Shown here one piece after another: positions 1 to 8,247 of a stretch of DNA of 64,000 nt. The stretch comes from Rhodospirillales bacterium URHD0017 (GTDB lineage: Bacteria; Pseudomonadota; Alphaproteobacteria; Reyranellales; Reyranellaceae): NCBI GenBank assembly GCA_900110395.1, contig FODP01000010.1:1-64000 (forward strand). The letters are read 5' to 3'. The notes under the pieces were generated by a model that worked only from the letters and a program-made list of their open reading frames with translations, was not told where the DNA came from and did no database searches. Numbering within the stretch: the stretch's first letter is position 1; each line of letters starts with the position of its first letter. The position numbers and the translations under genes are program-made.

Positions 1-1
1 G

Positions 2-262
2 TTCAACGCCGACCCCAACATCGGCGCGGTCTACGGCTACGTCGCCGCCGACCTCGCGGTGCAGGGCCTGAAGAACGCCGGCAAGGACCTGACGCTCGAC
101 GGCTTCATCAAGGGCATGGAAGCGATCAAGAACCACAAGGACATCTTCAACGGACCGGCGGTCACTTTCGGCCCCAACATCCGCCAGGGTGCGAACTCCT
201 CGTTCCTGGCAGAGGTCAAGGGAGGCAAGTGGGTTCGTGTGACCGAGCCGCTGGCCTTCTGA
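2..262 (+). CDS. ABC transporter substrate-binding protein, branched-chain amino acid type (C-terminal fragment)
   Basis: Only the last 86 codons are inside the window; the reading frame enters from the left edge and stops at TGA 260-262. The tail, with GPAVTFGPNIRQGANSS followed by FLAEVKGGKWV, is the usual closing strand of LivK-type periplasmic receptors (peripla_BP_6), where a segment reading 'gpv.fgpn.rqg.n...l.ev.dGkw' recurs. The protein should bind a small amino-acid-like solute in the periplasm and deliver it to a LivHMGF-type importer. A strong hairpin terminator follows 22 bp after the stop, so this gene ends its transcript. The specific ligand cannot be judged from the fragment. 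Confidence 0.85.
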   Translation, partial: FNADPNIGAVYGYVAADLAVQGLKNAGKDLTLDGFIKGMEAIKNHKDIFNGPAVTFGPNIRQGANSSFLAEVKGGKWVRVTEPLAF

Positions 263-284
263 TCCTCTGAAACGAAGACGACAG

Positions 285-315
285 AAACCCGGGTGGGCGA
301 CCACCCGGGTTTTTC
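285..315 (+). terminator. Rho-independent terminator after the ABC receptor gene
   Basis: A perfect 12-bp stem (285-296 with 301-312) and a GCGA loop are followed by a T-rich run at 310-314. It lies 22 bp past the receptor stop codon and just before the convergent lipoprotein gene. This is the cleanest intrinsic terminator in the window. Confidence 0.9.
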
Positions 316-345
316 TTTGGCCGGGCATTTATTTGGGTGGTGCGA

Positions 346-693
346 TCAGCCGGCCGGCGGCGGCGGCACCGTGACCTTGGCGTCGCGCAGTTTCTGCTGC
401 AGCACCGGGATGCCGGCGGCGTAGTTGCCGTCCTGGCAGTTGGCGATGGCCACACGGGCGTCGAGATCGGCCGCCTCGCCGCCCCGCGAATCGCCGCCTA
501 GATAGCCGCCGAACGTGCCGACATATTCGCCGTAGGTCTGGGAGAGCTTCGAGCAATAGGCGGCGCCCTGGGCTGCCGTCATGCCAGGCGGTGCCGCCTG
601 CACACTCGCCGCTCCTCCGCCCTGCCCTGTCTGGCATGCCGACAGACCGAGCGCTGCAAGTGCCGACAGAACCAATCCCCCGAGCTTCGCCAT
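346..693 (-). CDS. Small lipoprotein, 115 aa, function unknown
   Basis: The protein opens with a lysine-bearing hydrophobic signal ending in the lipobox LSAC (Cys20), so it should be lipidated and held in the envelope. The mature part is Gly/Ala rich, has two further cysteines about 40 residues apart, and ends in a proline run (VPPPPAG). Its C-terminal half (NYAAGIPVLQQKLRDAK then VPPPP) matches the end of the secreted protein at 12530-12808, which also keeps the two cysteines. The two are therefore probably members of one small family. It is convergent with the upstream receptor gene. No enzymatic motif is visible. Confidence 0.7.
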   Translation of the reverse strand: MAKLGGLVLSALAALGLSACQTGQGGGAASVQAAPPGMTAAQGAAYCSKLSQTYGEYVGTFGGYLGGDSRGGEAADLDARVAIANCQDGNYAAGIPVLQQKLRDAKVTVPPPPAG

Positions 694-726
694 GCGATCC
701 TCCGTTCGCCGCCGAGGCTACTGCAG

Positions 727-1548
727 ATGAACGCGGCCCGCTATGGTCCCGTCCGCATGAGCGGGGAACTTTCCGGACAGGTGGCGATCGTCACCGGCGG
801 CGCGTCGGGCATCGGCGCGGCAACGGCCGCGTTGCTGGCCGAGGCCGGCGCGGCGGTGGTCGTGGCCGATCTCAACGCCGCCAAGGACGGTGTCGGCCGC
901 TTCGTGCAACACGACGTCACCAATGAGCACTCCTGGCAGGCGCTGCTGGCCGACGTGCTGAAGGGCGAAGGCCGGCTCGACATCATGGTCAACAATGCCG
1001 GCATCACGGGCGGCGCGGGCAACGTCGAGAGCACCGACGTCGCGACCTGGCAGCGCGTGCAGGCGGTCAATTCCGAGGGCGTGTTCCTGGGCTGCAAGTA
1101 CGCCATCCAGGGCATGAAGCGGACCGGGCCGAACAAGGCGAGATCGAAGGGCTCGATCGTCAATCTCTCGTCGGTCGCCGGCCTGCAGGCCGGCGCCGGC
1201 GCGATCGCCTACACGGCGAGCAAGGGCGCCGTGCGACTCCTGAGCAAGAGCGTGGCGCTCTATTGCGCCGAGCAGAAGTACGACATCCGCGGCAACTCGG
1301 TGCATCCGGGCGGCGTCGACACGCCGATCTTCGATCCGCTGTGGCAGATGGTCGGCCGCGAGCCCGGCAAGGCCTTCCTCGATGCCCGCCATCCCATCGG
1401 CCACATGGCGGCGCCGACCGAAATCGGCGAGGTCATCCTGTGGCTCGCCTCCGACCGCTCGGGCTTCGTGACCGGCGCGGAGATCGCCGCCGACGGCGGC
1501 CTCACCACCGGCCTGATGAGGAGGCAGCCCTTTGTCGCGCCTCGCTGA
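727..1548 (+). CDS. SDR-family NAD(P)-dependent oxidoreductase (first of a tandem pair)
   Basis: This is a classical short-chain dehydrogenase of 273 aa, or 263 aa if translation begins at the second ATG (757). The cofactor loop TGGASGIG is at residues 23-30, NNAG at 89-92, and the catalytic Ser149, Tyr162 and Lys166 (YTASK) are all present. The C-terminus has the usual DGGLTTG. It would oxidise or reduce a hydroxyl/carbonyl in the cytosol; the substrate is unknown. The next SDR starts inside its last codons (17-bp overlap), so the two are translationally coupled and perhaps act together or as a heteromer. Confidence 0.9.
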   Translation: MNAARYGPVRMSGELSGQVAIVTGGASGIGAATAALLAEAGAAVVVADLNAAKDGVGRFVQHDVTNEHSWQALLADVLKGEGRLDIMVNNAGITGGAGNVESTDVATWQRVQAVNSEGVFLGCKYAIQGMKRTGPNKARSKGSIVNLSSVAGLQAGAGAIAYTASKGAVRLLSKSVALYCAEQKYDIRGNSVHPGGVDTPIFDPLWQMVGREPGKAFLDARHPIGHMAAPTEIGEVILWLASDRSGFVTGAEIAADGGLTTGLMRRQPFVAPR

Positions 1549-2290
1549 CAAGGTCGTGCTCATCAGCGGCGGCGCCTCCGGTATCGGCGCGGCGACCGCG
1601 CGCCTGGTCGTGCGCGAGGGCGGCAAGGCGGTGCTGGCCGACCGCGACGGGGCCAAGGGCCGCGCGCTCGCGCGCGAGCTCGGCGATGCCGTCCTCTTCG
1701 CGCCGCTCGACGTCACCGACGAGACGGCATGGAACAAAGCCGTCGCGGCAACGGTCGAGACGTTCGGCAGCCTGCATGGTCTCCTGAACGCGGCCGGCGT
1801 CGGCGTGCGCAACTCGATCGAGGACTGCAGCCTCGCCGAATACCGTCGCGTCAACGACATCAACGGGCTCGGCACCTTCCTCGGCTGCCAGGCTGCGATC
1901 CCGGCGATGAAGCAAGCGGGCGGCGGCTCGATCGTCAACATCTCCTCGGTGCTCGGCCTGCGCGGCGCCTCCTATGCCATGGCCTACTGCGCCAGCAAGG
2001 GCGCGGTGCGGCTGCTCACCAAGCACGTGGCGCTGCACTGTGCGCAGATGAAGTACGGCATCCGCTGCAACTCGGTGCATCCGGGCTACATCGACACCCC
2101 GATGATCGCGCCGCGGCTCGACCAGCCGGTCGGCAACATGAGCGGCCGCCAGTGGCTCGAGGAGCTGCATCCGCTGGGCCGCCTCGGCCGCGCCGAGGAA
2201 GTCGCGGCCATGATCCTGTTCCTGCTGTCGGACGAGAGCTCGTTCTCGACCGGCTCGGAATTCGTCTGCGACGGCGGGCTGACGGCCTAG
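1532..2290 (+). CDS. SDR-family NAD(P)-dependent oxidoreductase (second of a tandem pair)
   Basis: Classical SDR of 252 aa with SGGASGIG at residues 12-19, NAAG at 86-89, Ser139, Tyr152 and Lys156 (YCASK), and a closing CDGGLTA. It starts at a TTG codon inside the preceding gene; a GAGGAGG Shine-Dalgarno at 1518-1524 supports that start. It resembles its neighbour closely enough (HPGxxDTP, SVHPG segments) to be an old tandem duplicate. Bile-acid or cyclic-alcohol dehydrogenases look similar, but the sequence alone does not fix the substrate. The last 4 bp overlap the convergent hydrolase gene. Confidence 0.9.
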   Translation: MSRLADKVVLISGGASGIGAATARLVVREGGKAVLADRDGAKGRALARELGDAVLFAPLDVTDETAWNKAVAATVETFGSLHGLLNAAGVGVRNSIEDCSLAEYRRVNDINGLGTFLGCQAAIPAMKQAGGGSIVNISSVLGLRGASYAMAYCASKGAVRLLTKHVALHCAQMKYGIRCNSVHPGYIDTPMIAPRLDQPVGNMSGRQWLEELHPLGRLGRAEEVAAMILFLLSDESSFSTGSEFVCDGGLTA

Positions 2291-3168
2291 CGCATCCCCG
2301 TGATCGAGGCGCTGAGCGCGCGGGGATCGCGCTTGGGCCAGCGGCCGGCCTCGACCTGGACGATGAAGTCGCCGACCAGGCGGTTGAACTGGTCGGGGTC
2401 CTCGATGTTGATGGTGTGGCCGCAGTTCGGCATCACCGCCAGCGCCGCCGACGGGATCTCGCGCTTCATCAGCACCGAGGGTGCGAGGCAGGGCCAGTCC
2501 TCGTCGCCAGTCAGGATCAAGGTCGGGATGGTCAGCGCGCGCATCTTGTCCAGAAGGTCGTAGAGCGAGGGCCGCTGGCCCTGCACGCCGACCTGGGTGT
2601 TGGCCGAGCCCAGGGCCGAATGCTCGCCGAGCTCCTTCTTGAACTGGGCGAAGCCGCGCGGGTCCTTGTTCTCGAACTGCACGCGCGTCGGACCATAGGC
2701 GTACTTCTCGGCGAACTTGGCCATGCCCTCGTCCTTGAGGGACTTGGCGACGACCTCGACCTCGGCGCGGAACTTGGCCTGCTGCTCCTTCTCCGCGCCG
2801 TAGCCGCAGCCGGCAACGACCAGCGACAGCGCCCGCGACGGGTGGCGGAAGCCGAAATGCAGGGTGGCGAAGCCGCCCATCGACAGGCCGACGACGTGCG
2901 CCTTGTCGATCTTGAGATGGTCCATGACCGAAGCGATGTCGTCGGTGGCGCGGTTCTGGGAATAGCTGTCGGGCTTTTCCGGCACGTCGGACGGCGGATA
3001 GCCCCGCGCGCTGAAAGTGACGCAGCGGTAGCGCTGGCCGAAGTGGCGCATCTGCGGTTCCCACGAACGGTGGTCGGCCGCGAACTCGTGGACGAACACG
3101 ATGGGCTGGCCGGCGCCGGTCTCCTCGTACCAGAGCTTCACGCGGTCGTCGGTGGTGGCGTATGGCAT
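2287..3168 (-). CDS. Alpha/beta-fold hydrolase
   Basis: A 293-aa alpha/beta hydrolase with the nucleophile elbow GLSMGG (Ser96), an acid in TGDED (Asp222 or Asp224) and the histidine in NCGHTINIEDP (His251). There is no signal peptide, so it is cytosolic. The N-terminal oxyanion region reads VFVHEFAADHRSW. This layout is shared by enol-lactone, epoxide and carboxyl-ester hydrolases. It is divergent from the dioxygenase at 3239 and convergent with the SDR pair. The substrate is unknown; a role in ring- or ester-cleavage following the SDRs is only an inference from proximity. Confidence 0.88.
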   Translation of the reverse strand: MPYATTDDRVKLWYEETGAGQPIVFVHEFAADHRSWEPQMRHFGQRYRCVTFSARGYPPSDVPEKPDSYSQNRATDDIASVMDHLKIDKAHVVGLSMGGFATLHFGFRHPSRALSLVVAGCGYGAEKEQQAKFRAEVEVVAKSLKDEGMAKFAEKYAYGPTRVQFENKDPRGFAQFKKELGEHSALGSANTQVGVQGQRPSLYDLLDKMRALTIPTLILTGDEDWPCLAPSVLMKREIPSAALAVMPNCGHTINIEDPDQFNRLVGDFIVQVEAGRWPKRDPRALSASITGMR

Positions 3169-3238
3169 CGTTTTCTCCGGGTCGGCCCTGACTTTAGATC
3201 ATATGCCGGCGTTGTACCGGGGTGGTAGCTTTGCACCC

Positions 3239-3979
3239 ATGAGCGAGATCGGAACCGGCCTGCAGAACGCCACGGGCATCCGCGACGGCCTTGCCCGCGC
3301 CGGCTATGCCTTCGTCGAAGCCTCCGACATGCGCAATGCGCTCAGCCGCTTCGGCACCCTGGCCGACTGGCCGGCCTTCGCCGGGAGCTGGGACGACCTC
3401 GAGGTCGACACCTACATGGCCGATGGCGGCCGCTACCGGCGGCGCCGCTTCGGCGTATGGTTGGCCGGACGCCTGGGCCCGATCCTGCGCGGGCCGCACC
3501 AGCCGCACTATCAGACCCTCGACTACAACCGCCTGAACGGCGGCGTCGAGCGCTGGTTCAAGCCGATCACCGACGAGACCGGCGACGGCGCCAGCATGCG
3601 CACCATTCTGGAGTACTGCCGCGCCCTGTTCGGGCGCCTCGCGCCGGAGACCACGCGCTGGCACGTCGAGGCCCACCAGTTCCGCATCGAGGCGCGCCAG
3701 GGCGAGCATGGCAAGCCCACGCCCGAGGGCATGCACCGCGACGGCGTCGACTACGTGCTGGTGCTGCTAGTCAACCGCCGCAACATCCAGAGCGGCACAA
3801 CGACGGTGCACGACCTCGACAAGCGTGCGCTGGGCAGCTTCACGCTCACCGACCCTCTCGACTCCGCTTTGGTCGATGACGCGCGCTGCTATCACGGCGT
3901 CACGCCGGTCGAGCCCGAGAATCCGGCGCAGCACGCGTATCGCGACGTGCTGGTCGTGACCTTCCGCAAGACCGCCTAA
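3239..3979 (+). CDS. Fe(II)/2-oxoglutarate dioxygenase, PF10014-like
   Basis: The ATG at 3239 gives a 246-aa protein; an upstream in-frame extension runs back over the divergent gene's promoter and is unlikely to be translated. The iron triad is visible as MHRDGVDYV (His166, Asp168) and YHGVTPV (His219), with Arg235 (YRDVLV) placed to bind 2-oxoglutarate. The EGMHRDG block and the NRxNIQSG stretch are typical of the 2OG-Fe_Oxy_2 family, which includes amino-acid hydroxylases such as IDO-type isoleucine dioxygenase. That suggests free amino-acid hydroxylation, but the exact substrate is not determined. The 3' end overlaps the convergent SDR by 4 bp. Confidence 0.85.
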   Translation: MSEIGTGLQNATGIRDGLARAGYAFVEASDMRNALSRFGTLADWPAFAGSWDDLEVDTYMADGGRYRRRRFGVWLAGRLGPILRGPHQPHYQTLDYNRLNGGVERWFKPITDETGDGASMRTILEYCRALFGRLAPETTRWHVEAHQFRIEARQGEHGKPTPEGMHRDGVDYVLVLLVNRRNIQSGTTTVHDLDKRALGSFTLTDPLDSALVDDARCYHGVTPVEPENPAQHAYRDVLVVTFRKTA

Positions 3980-4746
3980 CCTCCGATCGTGACGCCGGCA
4001 TCGGCGATGATGGTCTGGCCGGTGATGAAGGCGCCGGCCTTGCCGGCCAGCATGACGGCGATGCCGCCGATGTCGTCGGGCTCGCCGATGCGGCGCAGCG
4101 GCGCCGTCTGCAGGCGCTTGTCGAGATACTTCGGATCCTCCCACAGCGCGCGGGCGAAGTCGGTGCGCACCAGGCCGGGCGCGATGGTGTTGACGCGGAT
4201 GTTGTCGGGCCCGAGCTCGGCCGCGAGGTTGCGCGCCAGCTGCATGTCGGCGGCCTTGGAGATGCAGTAGGCGCCGATCACCGTGCTCGCCCGCACCCCG
4301 CCGATCGACGACACGATGATCACCGAGCCGTCCTTCTTGGCCTTCATGTCGGGGGCGCAGAGATTGATCAGCCAGATGTTGGAGAGGATGTTGTTCTGCA
4401 TGATCTTGGTGAAGACCTCGTCCGGCATCTTGTCGGTCGGGCCGTAGTAGGGATTGCTGGCCGCGTTCAGGACCAGCACGTCGACCGGGCCGAGCTGCTT
4501 CCTGGTCTCGGCGATCAGGTTCTCGCACTGCGCCTTGTCGGAGATGTTGCACGGGATGACGATCGCCTCGCCGCCCGCCTTGCGGATCTCGGCGGCGGCG
4601 TCGTCGCAGGCCGGCTTCTTGCGCGACGACACCACGACCTTGGCGCCCTGCAGGGCAAGATGCAGGGCGATCGACTTGCCGATGCCCTTGCTCGAGCCGG
4701 TGACGACGGCGACCTTGCCGGTGAGATCGAAGAGCGGCGATGCCAT
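3976..4746 (-). CDS. SDR-family oxidoreductase
   Basis: The start at 4746 is chosen because GGAGG (complement of 4756-4760) lies nine bases upstream and it gives a normal 256-aa SDR; a longer open frame to 4923 has no family similarity. TGSSKGIG occupies residues 16-23, the third motif is NAAS rather than NNAG, and YCISK holds the catalytic Tyr and Lys. The end reads ADAGVTIGG. The NAAS variant is common in the glucose dehydrogenase/DHRS4-like branch. It is cytosolic with unknown substrate, and is convergent with the PF10014 dioxygenase. Confidence 0.88.
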   Translation of the reverse strand: MASPLFDLTGKVAVVTGSSKGIGKSIALHLALQGAKVVVSSRKKPACDDAAAEIRKAGGEAIVIPCNISDKAQCENLIAETRKQLGPVDVLVLNAASNPYYGPTDKMPDEVFTKIMQNNILSNIWLINLCAPDMKAKKDGSVIIVSSIGGVRASTVIGAYCISKAADMQLARNLAAELGPDNIRVNTIAPGLVRTDFARALWEDPKYLDKRLQTAPLRRIGEPDDIGGIAVMLAGKAGAFITGQTIIADAGVTIGG

Positions 4747-4919
4747 GAAAAACGTCCTCCAGAAGTGACTCGCCTTGTGTCGCATGAAACGCGGCCGCCG
4801 GAAAACGGATCGTGTTCGAGCCGCATGACGACATCGGCGCGCAAGCCCTTGAGCTTGCTCGCCGAAAGCGCTCCGGGGCGCCCGATCGCGTGTCCCCTGA
4901 ATGGGGACGCGCGCGACAA

Positions 4920-5462
4920 TCATTCTTCCTCCCGCTCGCTCGGGATGTCCTGATGCCGCGCACGCTCGCTGGCTGCGTCGAGCAAGGCGATATCGTCGAT
5001 GTCGTCTTGCCCGCCACCAGAGAGCGCGCGCGCCTGCAGCGCCTCGCGCTCGCGCAGGCGGTCGAAGCGCGCAAGCAGGCGCATCAGCATGACGTCGTTG
5101 TGCCGCTCGACCGACGCGATCTGCTTGCCGCGATGGAAGACCGGCCGGCGGTCGGCGCCCAGCGCCCGGCGCATGGCCAGGTCCTCCAGGATCTCCAGGC
5201 GGCCTCCCAGCGTCTCCTCGTAGCGGCGGGCGAAGGCGACATTGGCGGCGCGCCAGCGCCGCACGGTGCGCGGCGTGGTGCCCGCCTGCGCCGCGGCCTC
5301 GGCAACCGAACCCGATATCGCCAGCCGGCGCAGGAAGTAGGTCTGCAGGCGGGCGGGGGTCGCCCGACGCGGCGGGCGGGCGTCGCCGGGCGACCAGGCC
5401 GGCGGCGCGGCCGGAATGACGGGAAGGCTGTCGGTGGCAGGTCGCTTGCGAGAGCTGGTCAT
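4920..5462 (-). CDS. Helix-turn-helix protein, terminase-small-subunit-like
   Basis: A 180-aa soluble protein. Residues about 47-75 (AISGSVAEAAAQAGTT then PRTVRRWRA) form a helix-turn-helix of the type found in phage terminase small subunits and in some transposase-like regulators. The N-terminus is proline-rich and disordered; the C-terminus is acidic (EREEE). No terminase large subunit or other phage gene is nearby, so packaging is unlikely and a DNA-binding regulatory role is more plausible. An AT-rich 34-bp palindrome at 5490-5523 sits over a TATAGT -10-like element just upstream, suggesting autoregulation. Confidence 0.6.
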   Translation of the reverse strand: MTSSRKRPATDSLPVIPAAPPAWSPGDARPPRRATPARLQTYFLRRLAISGSVAEAAAQAGTTPRTVRRWRAANVAFARRYEETLGGRLEILEDLAMRRALGADRRPVFHRGKQIASVERHNDVMLMRLLARFDRLREREALQARALSGGGQDDIDDIALLDAASERARHQDIPSEREEE

Positions 5463-5489
5463 GGCTGTTCCGTAAGAGTGGCCGCAGAC

Positions 5490-5523
5490 TATACCATAGT
5501 TATTGATAAATAACTATGGTATA
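5490..5523. promoter_or_regulatory. AT-rich 34-bp palindrome (15-bp perfect arms), putative operator
   Basis: Arms 5490-5504 and 5509-5523 are perfect inverted repeats around a GATA centre, containing ACCATAGTTATT and its complement. It is almost entirely A/T in a GC-rich region. It lies 28-61 bp upstream of the helix-turn-helix gene and two bases from the stop codon of the Hsp70-like gene. A TATAGT hexamer (complement of 5488-5493) overlaps its edge and could be the -10 of the HTH gene promoter. The low GC content argues against an intrinsic terminator. Confidence 0.6.
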
Positions 5524-5525
5524 TT

Positions 5526-6773
5526 TCAGGCCATACGGCCCGCCATGCGCGTCAATCCCGATGCGACGGAAAGAAGGTCCGAGCCCGAGGCGAGGTGCGC
5601 GGCAGGCGCGGCCTCCGCGATCGCGGCTCGCACCGCCGGCACGCGGCTCGAACCGCCGGTGAGGAAGATGGTGTCGATCGCTGCACCGCCGAGGCCCGCC
5701 GCAGCGATGCAGTCGCGCGCCGTCCGATACAGCCGATCCGTCCTGCTGTGAATCGCCCGTTGGAAACCGCAGCGCGTCGCCGCCGCGGCGAGGTCCTGCT
5801 CGACGAAGTCGAGGGCGACGGTGGCATCGCTGTCGGCGCTGAGCGCGATCTTGGCGTCCTCGACCGCGAAGGCGACGCGGTGGCCGAGCCGCTTGGCGAT
5901 CACGGCCAGCAGCCGGCCGACCTTATTCGGCTCGGCCGCCTCGAGGGCCAGCGCGCCGACCTCGCGCTCGTTCTTGTGAGTGTAGGCGAAATTGATCGTC
6001 GCCCAGGTCGCGAGCTCATGATAAAGCGCGTTCGGCATGGGCAGGTCCTTCTCGACCAGCCTCGTGCCGAGGCCCAGCAGCGGCATCACCGCGGCGAGGC
6101 TGAGCGCGCTGTCGAAGTCCGTGCCGCCGACACGCAGACCCGCCGTCGCCAGAATGTCCTCGGTGCGATCGATGCGCCCGCGCCGCTGCGGGCCGATACG
6201 GACGACCGAGAAGTCGCTGGTGCCACCGCCGATGTCGGCGATCAACACCAGCTCCTCGGCCTGCACCGTCTGTTCGTAGTGCCAGGCGGCGGCGATCGGC
6301 TCGGGGACGAAGGCGATGTGACGAAACCCCGCCTGCCGGGCGATGGTCTCGAGCACGGTCTGCGCCCGCGCATCGGCCTCATCGTCGCCGTCGACGAAAC
6401 GCACCGGACGGCCGTGCACGACCGCCGTGATCTCCTGCCCGGCGAAGGCCTCGGCCTTCTGCTTCAGATGGCGCACGAACAGGCCGACGACCTCGGCGAG
6501 CGGCACCATGCGACCGCCCAGGCTGGTCTTCTCATCGATCAGGGGCGAGCCCAGGATCGTCTTCAGGGCCCGCATCAGCCGGCCCTCGGTCTGGCCGACA
6601 TAGGCGGTGATGGCATCGCTGCCGAAGCGGGCCCGATGCGCTTCGTAGTCGAAGAACACCGCGCTCGGCATCAGCGTCTTGTCGTCCTCGAGCGGCGCCA
6701 GCGCGATCCCATCGCCACGGGCGATGCCGATTGCCGAGTTCGACGTTCCGAAATCCAGTCCGCAGGCGATCAT
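5526..6773 (-). CDS. yegD: Hsp70-family protein, YegD-like
   Basis: A 415-aa actin-fold ATPase without the substrate-binding domain of DnaK. The phosphate-1 motif is LDFGTSNS near the N-terminus, the phosphate-2 motif is IADIGGGTSDFS near residue 195, and the adenosine motif is FLTGGSSRVPAV close to the C-terminus. This domain-only form and length match E. coli YegD. It is cytosolic and presumed chaperone-like, with no established client. A hairpin at 6870-6896 lies upstream. The assignment to the YegD group is from length and motif spacing only. Confidence 0.82.
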   Translation of the reverse strand: MIACGLDFGTSNSAIGIARGDGIALAPLEDDKTLMPSAVFFDYEAHRARFGSDAITAYVGQTEGRLMRALKTILGSPLIDEKTSLGGRMVPLAEVVGLFVRHLKQKAEAFAGQEITAVVHGRPVRFVDGDDEADARAQTVLETIARQAGFRHIAFVPEPIAAAWHYEQTVQAEELVLIADIGGGTSDFSVVRIGPQRRGRIDRTEDILATAGLRVGGTDFDSALSLAAVMPLLGLGTRLVEKDLPMPNALYHELATWATINFAYTHKNEREVGALALEAAEPNKVGRLLAVIAKRLGHRVAFAVEDAKIALSADSDATVALDFVEQDLAAAATRCGFQRAIHSRTDRLYRTARDCIAAAGLGGAAIDTIFLTGGSSRVPAVRAAIAEAAPAAHLASGSDLLSVASGLTRMAGRMA

Positions 6774-6869
6774 CCGGTTCCCCTTCCATGGGCGAAGGGG
6801 TTCTCATTTATTGGGATATTCGCGACGTTGCCAGACTGTTTCTTTTCGCTTAGGCTATCTCCCGATAGT

Positions 6870-6896
6870 GGGATGTCCGGCAGCGCCGGACATCCC
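6870..6896. terminator. Strong GC hairpin between the DUF3618 gene and yegD-like gene
   Basis: A perfect 12-bp stem (6870-6881 with 6885-6896) with a three-base loop lies in the 149-bp gap. A pyrimidine-rich tract follows on the plus strand, whereas both flanking genes run on the minus strand. It may still mark the end of the minus-strand stress operon as a stable 3' hairpin, but it lacks a proper U-tract in that direction. A smaller stem (CTATC/GATAG, 6856-6869) lies next to it. Confidence 0.4.
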
Positions 6897-6922
6897 TTCT
6901 TCTTTCGCGCCGCTCTGTCGTC

Positions 6923-7849
6923 TCAGCCTCTCGCGGCACTGTCGCTCACGCTCTTCACCACCTTGTCGGCAAGGTCACCGACCTTGGCACCCAGATCGGC
7001 CTGCGCCACTTCATTGCGCAGCACGCCGGCGGCACTCGACAGCGCGTCACGGCCGGCACCGACGGCGGTTGCCCCGACGCCGCCCAGCAGTTCCTTCTCC
7101 TGGCGCGACAACGGTAGCGCCGCGCCGACGGCGGCGCCGAGAGCGGCTCCCAGCGCGGCCATCAGGATCGGCTGTTCCTCCAGCAGTCGCTTGAGACTCT
7201 GGGTCGTCTCATCGGCCATCGACTGAGCCTTGTTCCGGGCGTCCTGCGCGAGCGCGTAGGCCTGGTCCTGTCGGTCGTGCAGCGTGCGGCGGCCTTGATC
7301 GGCAGCATCCTGCACCTTGTCACGCATCTCCGCATAGCGGCCGCTCACGGCGTCACCCGCCGCCTCGACTTCGCCGCTCACCCGCCCTCGCCAGGCGCCA
7401 GCCGCCTCGCTGACGGATGTTGCGGCACGCCCGGCCACGTCGCGCACCCCGTCGCTCGCAGCCGCGGCCGCCGAAGAAGCGGCACCAGCAGCGGCCGAGG
7501 CCGCGCCCTTCATGGTCTGGCCGGCGGCGCTGGCGGCTTGCCGCGCAGCGTCGGCCCCGGTCGATGCCGCGCTCTTGAGCACCGTCCCCGCCGCACTGGC
7601 GACATCACCGCCCGTCGTGCGGGTGAGCAGCATCGCCAGTCCCGCGCCGATCAGCAAAGCCGGCACCGGATTGGCGCGGGCCTGCTCGCTCAGCGACTTG
7701 ACTAGCGAAAGGCCCGTGTCCTTGGCGAGCGCAAGCGCCTCGCTGGACAGCGCCGACGGTGCCATGCCGCTTCGCAGCTGGCCTAGCGTGTCGGCCAGGC
7801 CGACGCGGGCCGCATCGGCCTCGCGCTGAAGGTGGGCAGATGAGGTCAT
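6923..7849 (-). CDS. DUF3618-type membrane-associated stress protein
   Basis: A 308-aa protein whose N-terminal segment (READAARVGLADTLGQLRSG) matches the DUF3618 pattern, followed by a short hydrophobic span (PALLIGAGLAMLL). A long Ala/Ser/Gly and Ala/Asp/Lys-rich amphipathic region resembles LEA or apolipoprotein repeats, and a second glycine-rich hydrophobic stretch (AALGAALGAAVGAALPL) follows. Such proteins are membrane-tethered and linked to stationary-phase or osmotic stress. Its start overlaps the stop of the holin-like gene by 4 bp (ATGA), making it the third member of a coupled operon. Confidence 0.75.
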   Translation of the reverse strand: MTSSAHLQREADAARVGLADTLGQLRSGMAPSALSSEALALAKDTGLSLVKSLSEQARANPVPALLIGAGLAMLLTRTTGGDVASAAGTVLKSAASTGADAARQAASAAGQTMKGAASAAAGAASSAAAAASDGVRDVAGRAATSVSEAAGAWRGRVSGEVEAAGDAVSGRYAEMRDKVQDAADQGRRTLHDRQDQAYALAQDARNKAQSMADETTQSLKRLLEEQPILMAALGAALGAAVGAALPLSRQEKELLGGVGATAVGAGRDALSSAAGVLRNEVAQADLGAKVGDLADKVVKSVSDSAARG

Positions 7850-8247
7850 GACAATGTCTCCTTGACCATGCGGCTATCGGCCGACAGTGAATCGATCGTG
7901 CGATCGGGAGCGAGCGTGGTCGGTTCGAGGCGCTTCTGGCCCATGAGGAACACGACCAGGCCGATCACCGCCGTGCCGCCGGCGACCAGCAGGATGGCGA
8001 CGGGCGGCGACACGCCGGCGGCAATCAGGGCGCTGACCAGCGCCTGCAGCAGCATGCCGAGCGACACGATCAGCAGGATTGCGCCCACGGCCATCATCAC
8101 CAGGCCATGGCGCAGCTTGGCAAGTTTCTCGGCCAGTTCGACGCGTGCCAGCCGGAATTCCGCCTGCAGCAGGTCGGCGGACTGCGCCAGGGCCGCGGTC
8201 ATCAAGGTGATGACGCCAGGCCGGCGGAGGGGAGATTCGGCGATCAT
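7846..8247 (-). CDS. Phage-holin-superfamily III / YqjE-like membrane protein
   Basis: A 133-aa inner-membrane protein. An N-terminal amphipathic helix (LLQAEFRLARVELAEKLAKL) is followed by two closely spaced transmembrane segments (about residues 50-75 and 80-105) and a short polar tail. This is the layout of the Phage_holin_3_6/DUF1469 family, including E. coli YqjE, which has no proven lytic function. Both its start and stop overlap neighbouring genes by 4 bp, so the three genes are translated together. It is probably a structural partner of the DUF3618 and YqjD-like proteins. Confidence 0.8.
   Translation of the reverse strand: MIAESPLRRPGVITLMTAALAQSADLLQAEFRLARVELAEKLAKLRHGLVMMAVGAILLIVSLGMLLQALVSALIAAGVSPPVAILLVAGGTAVIGLVVFLMGQKRLEPTTLAPDRTIDSLSADSRMVKETLS

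Noticed and set aside
718-1941. Long minus-strand open frame across the two SDR genes
   Set aside because: Both SDRs have complete catalytic motifs on the plus strand; the antisense frame has no start signal or recognisable domain.
4920-5462. Prophage remnant around the terminase-like protein
   Set aside because: No portal, capsid, large terminase or lysis genes are nearby, and the holin-like protein at 7846 is of the YqjE stress type.
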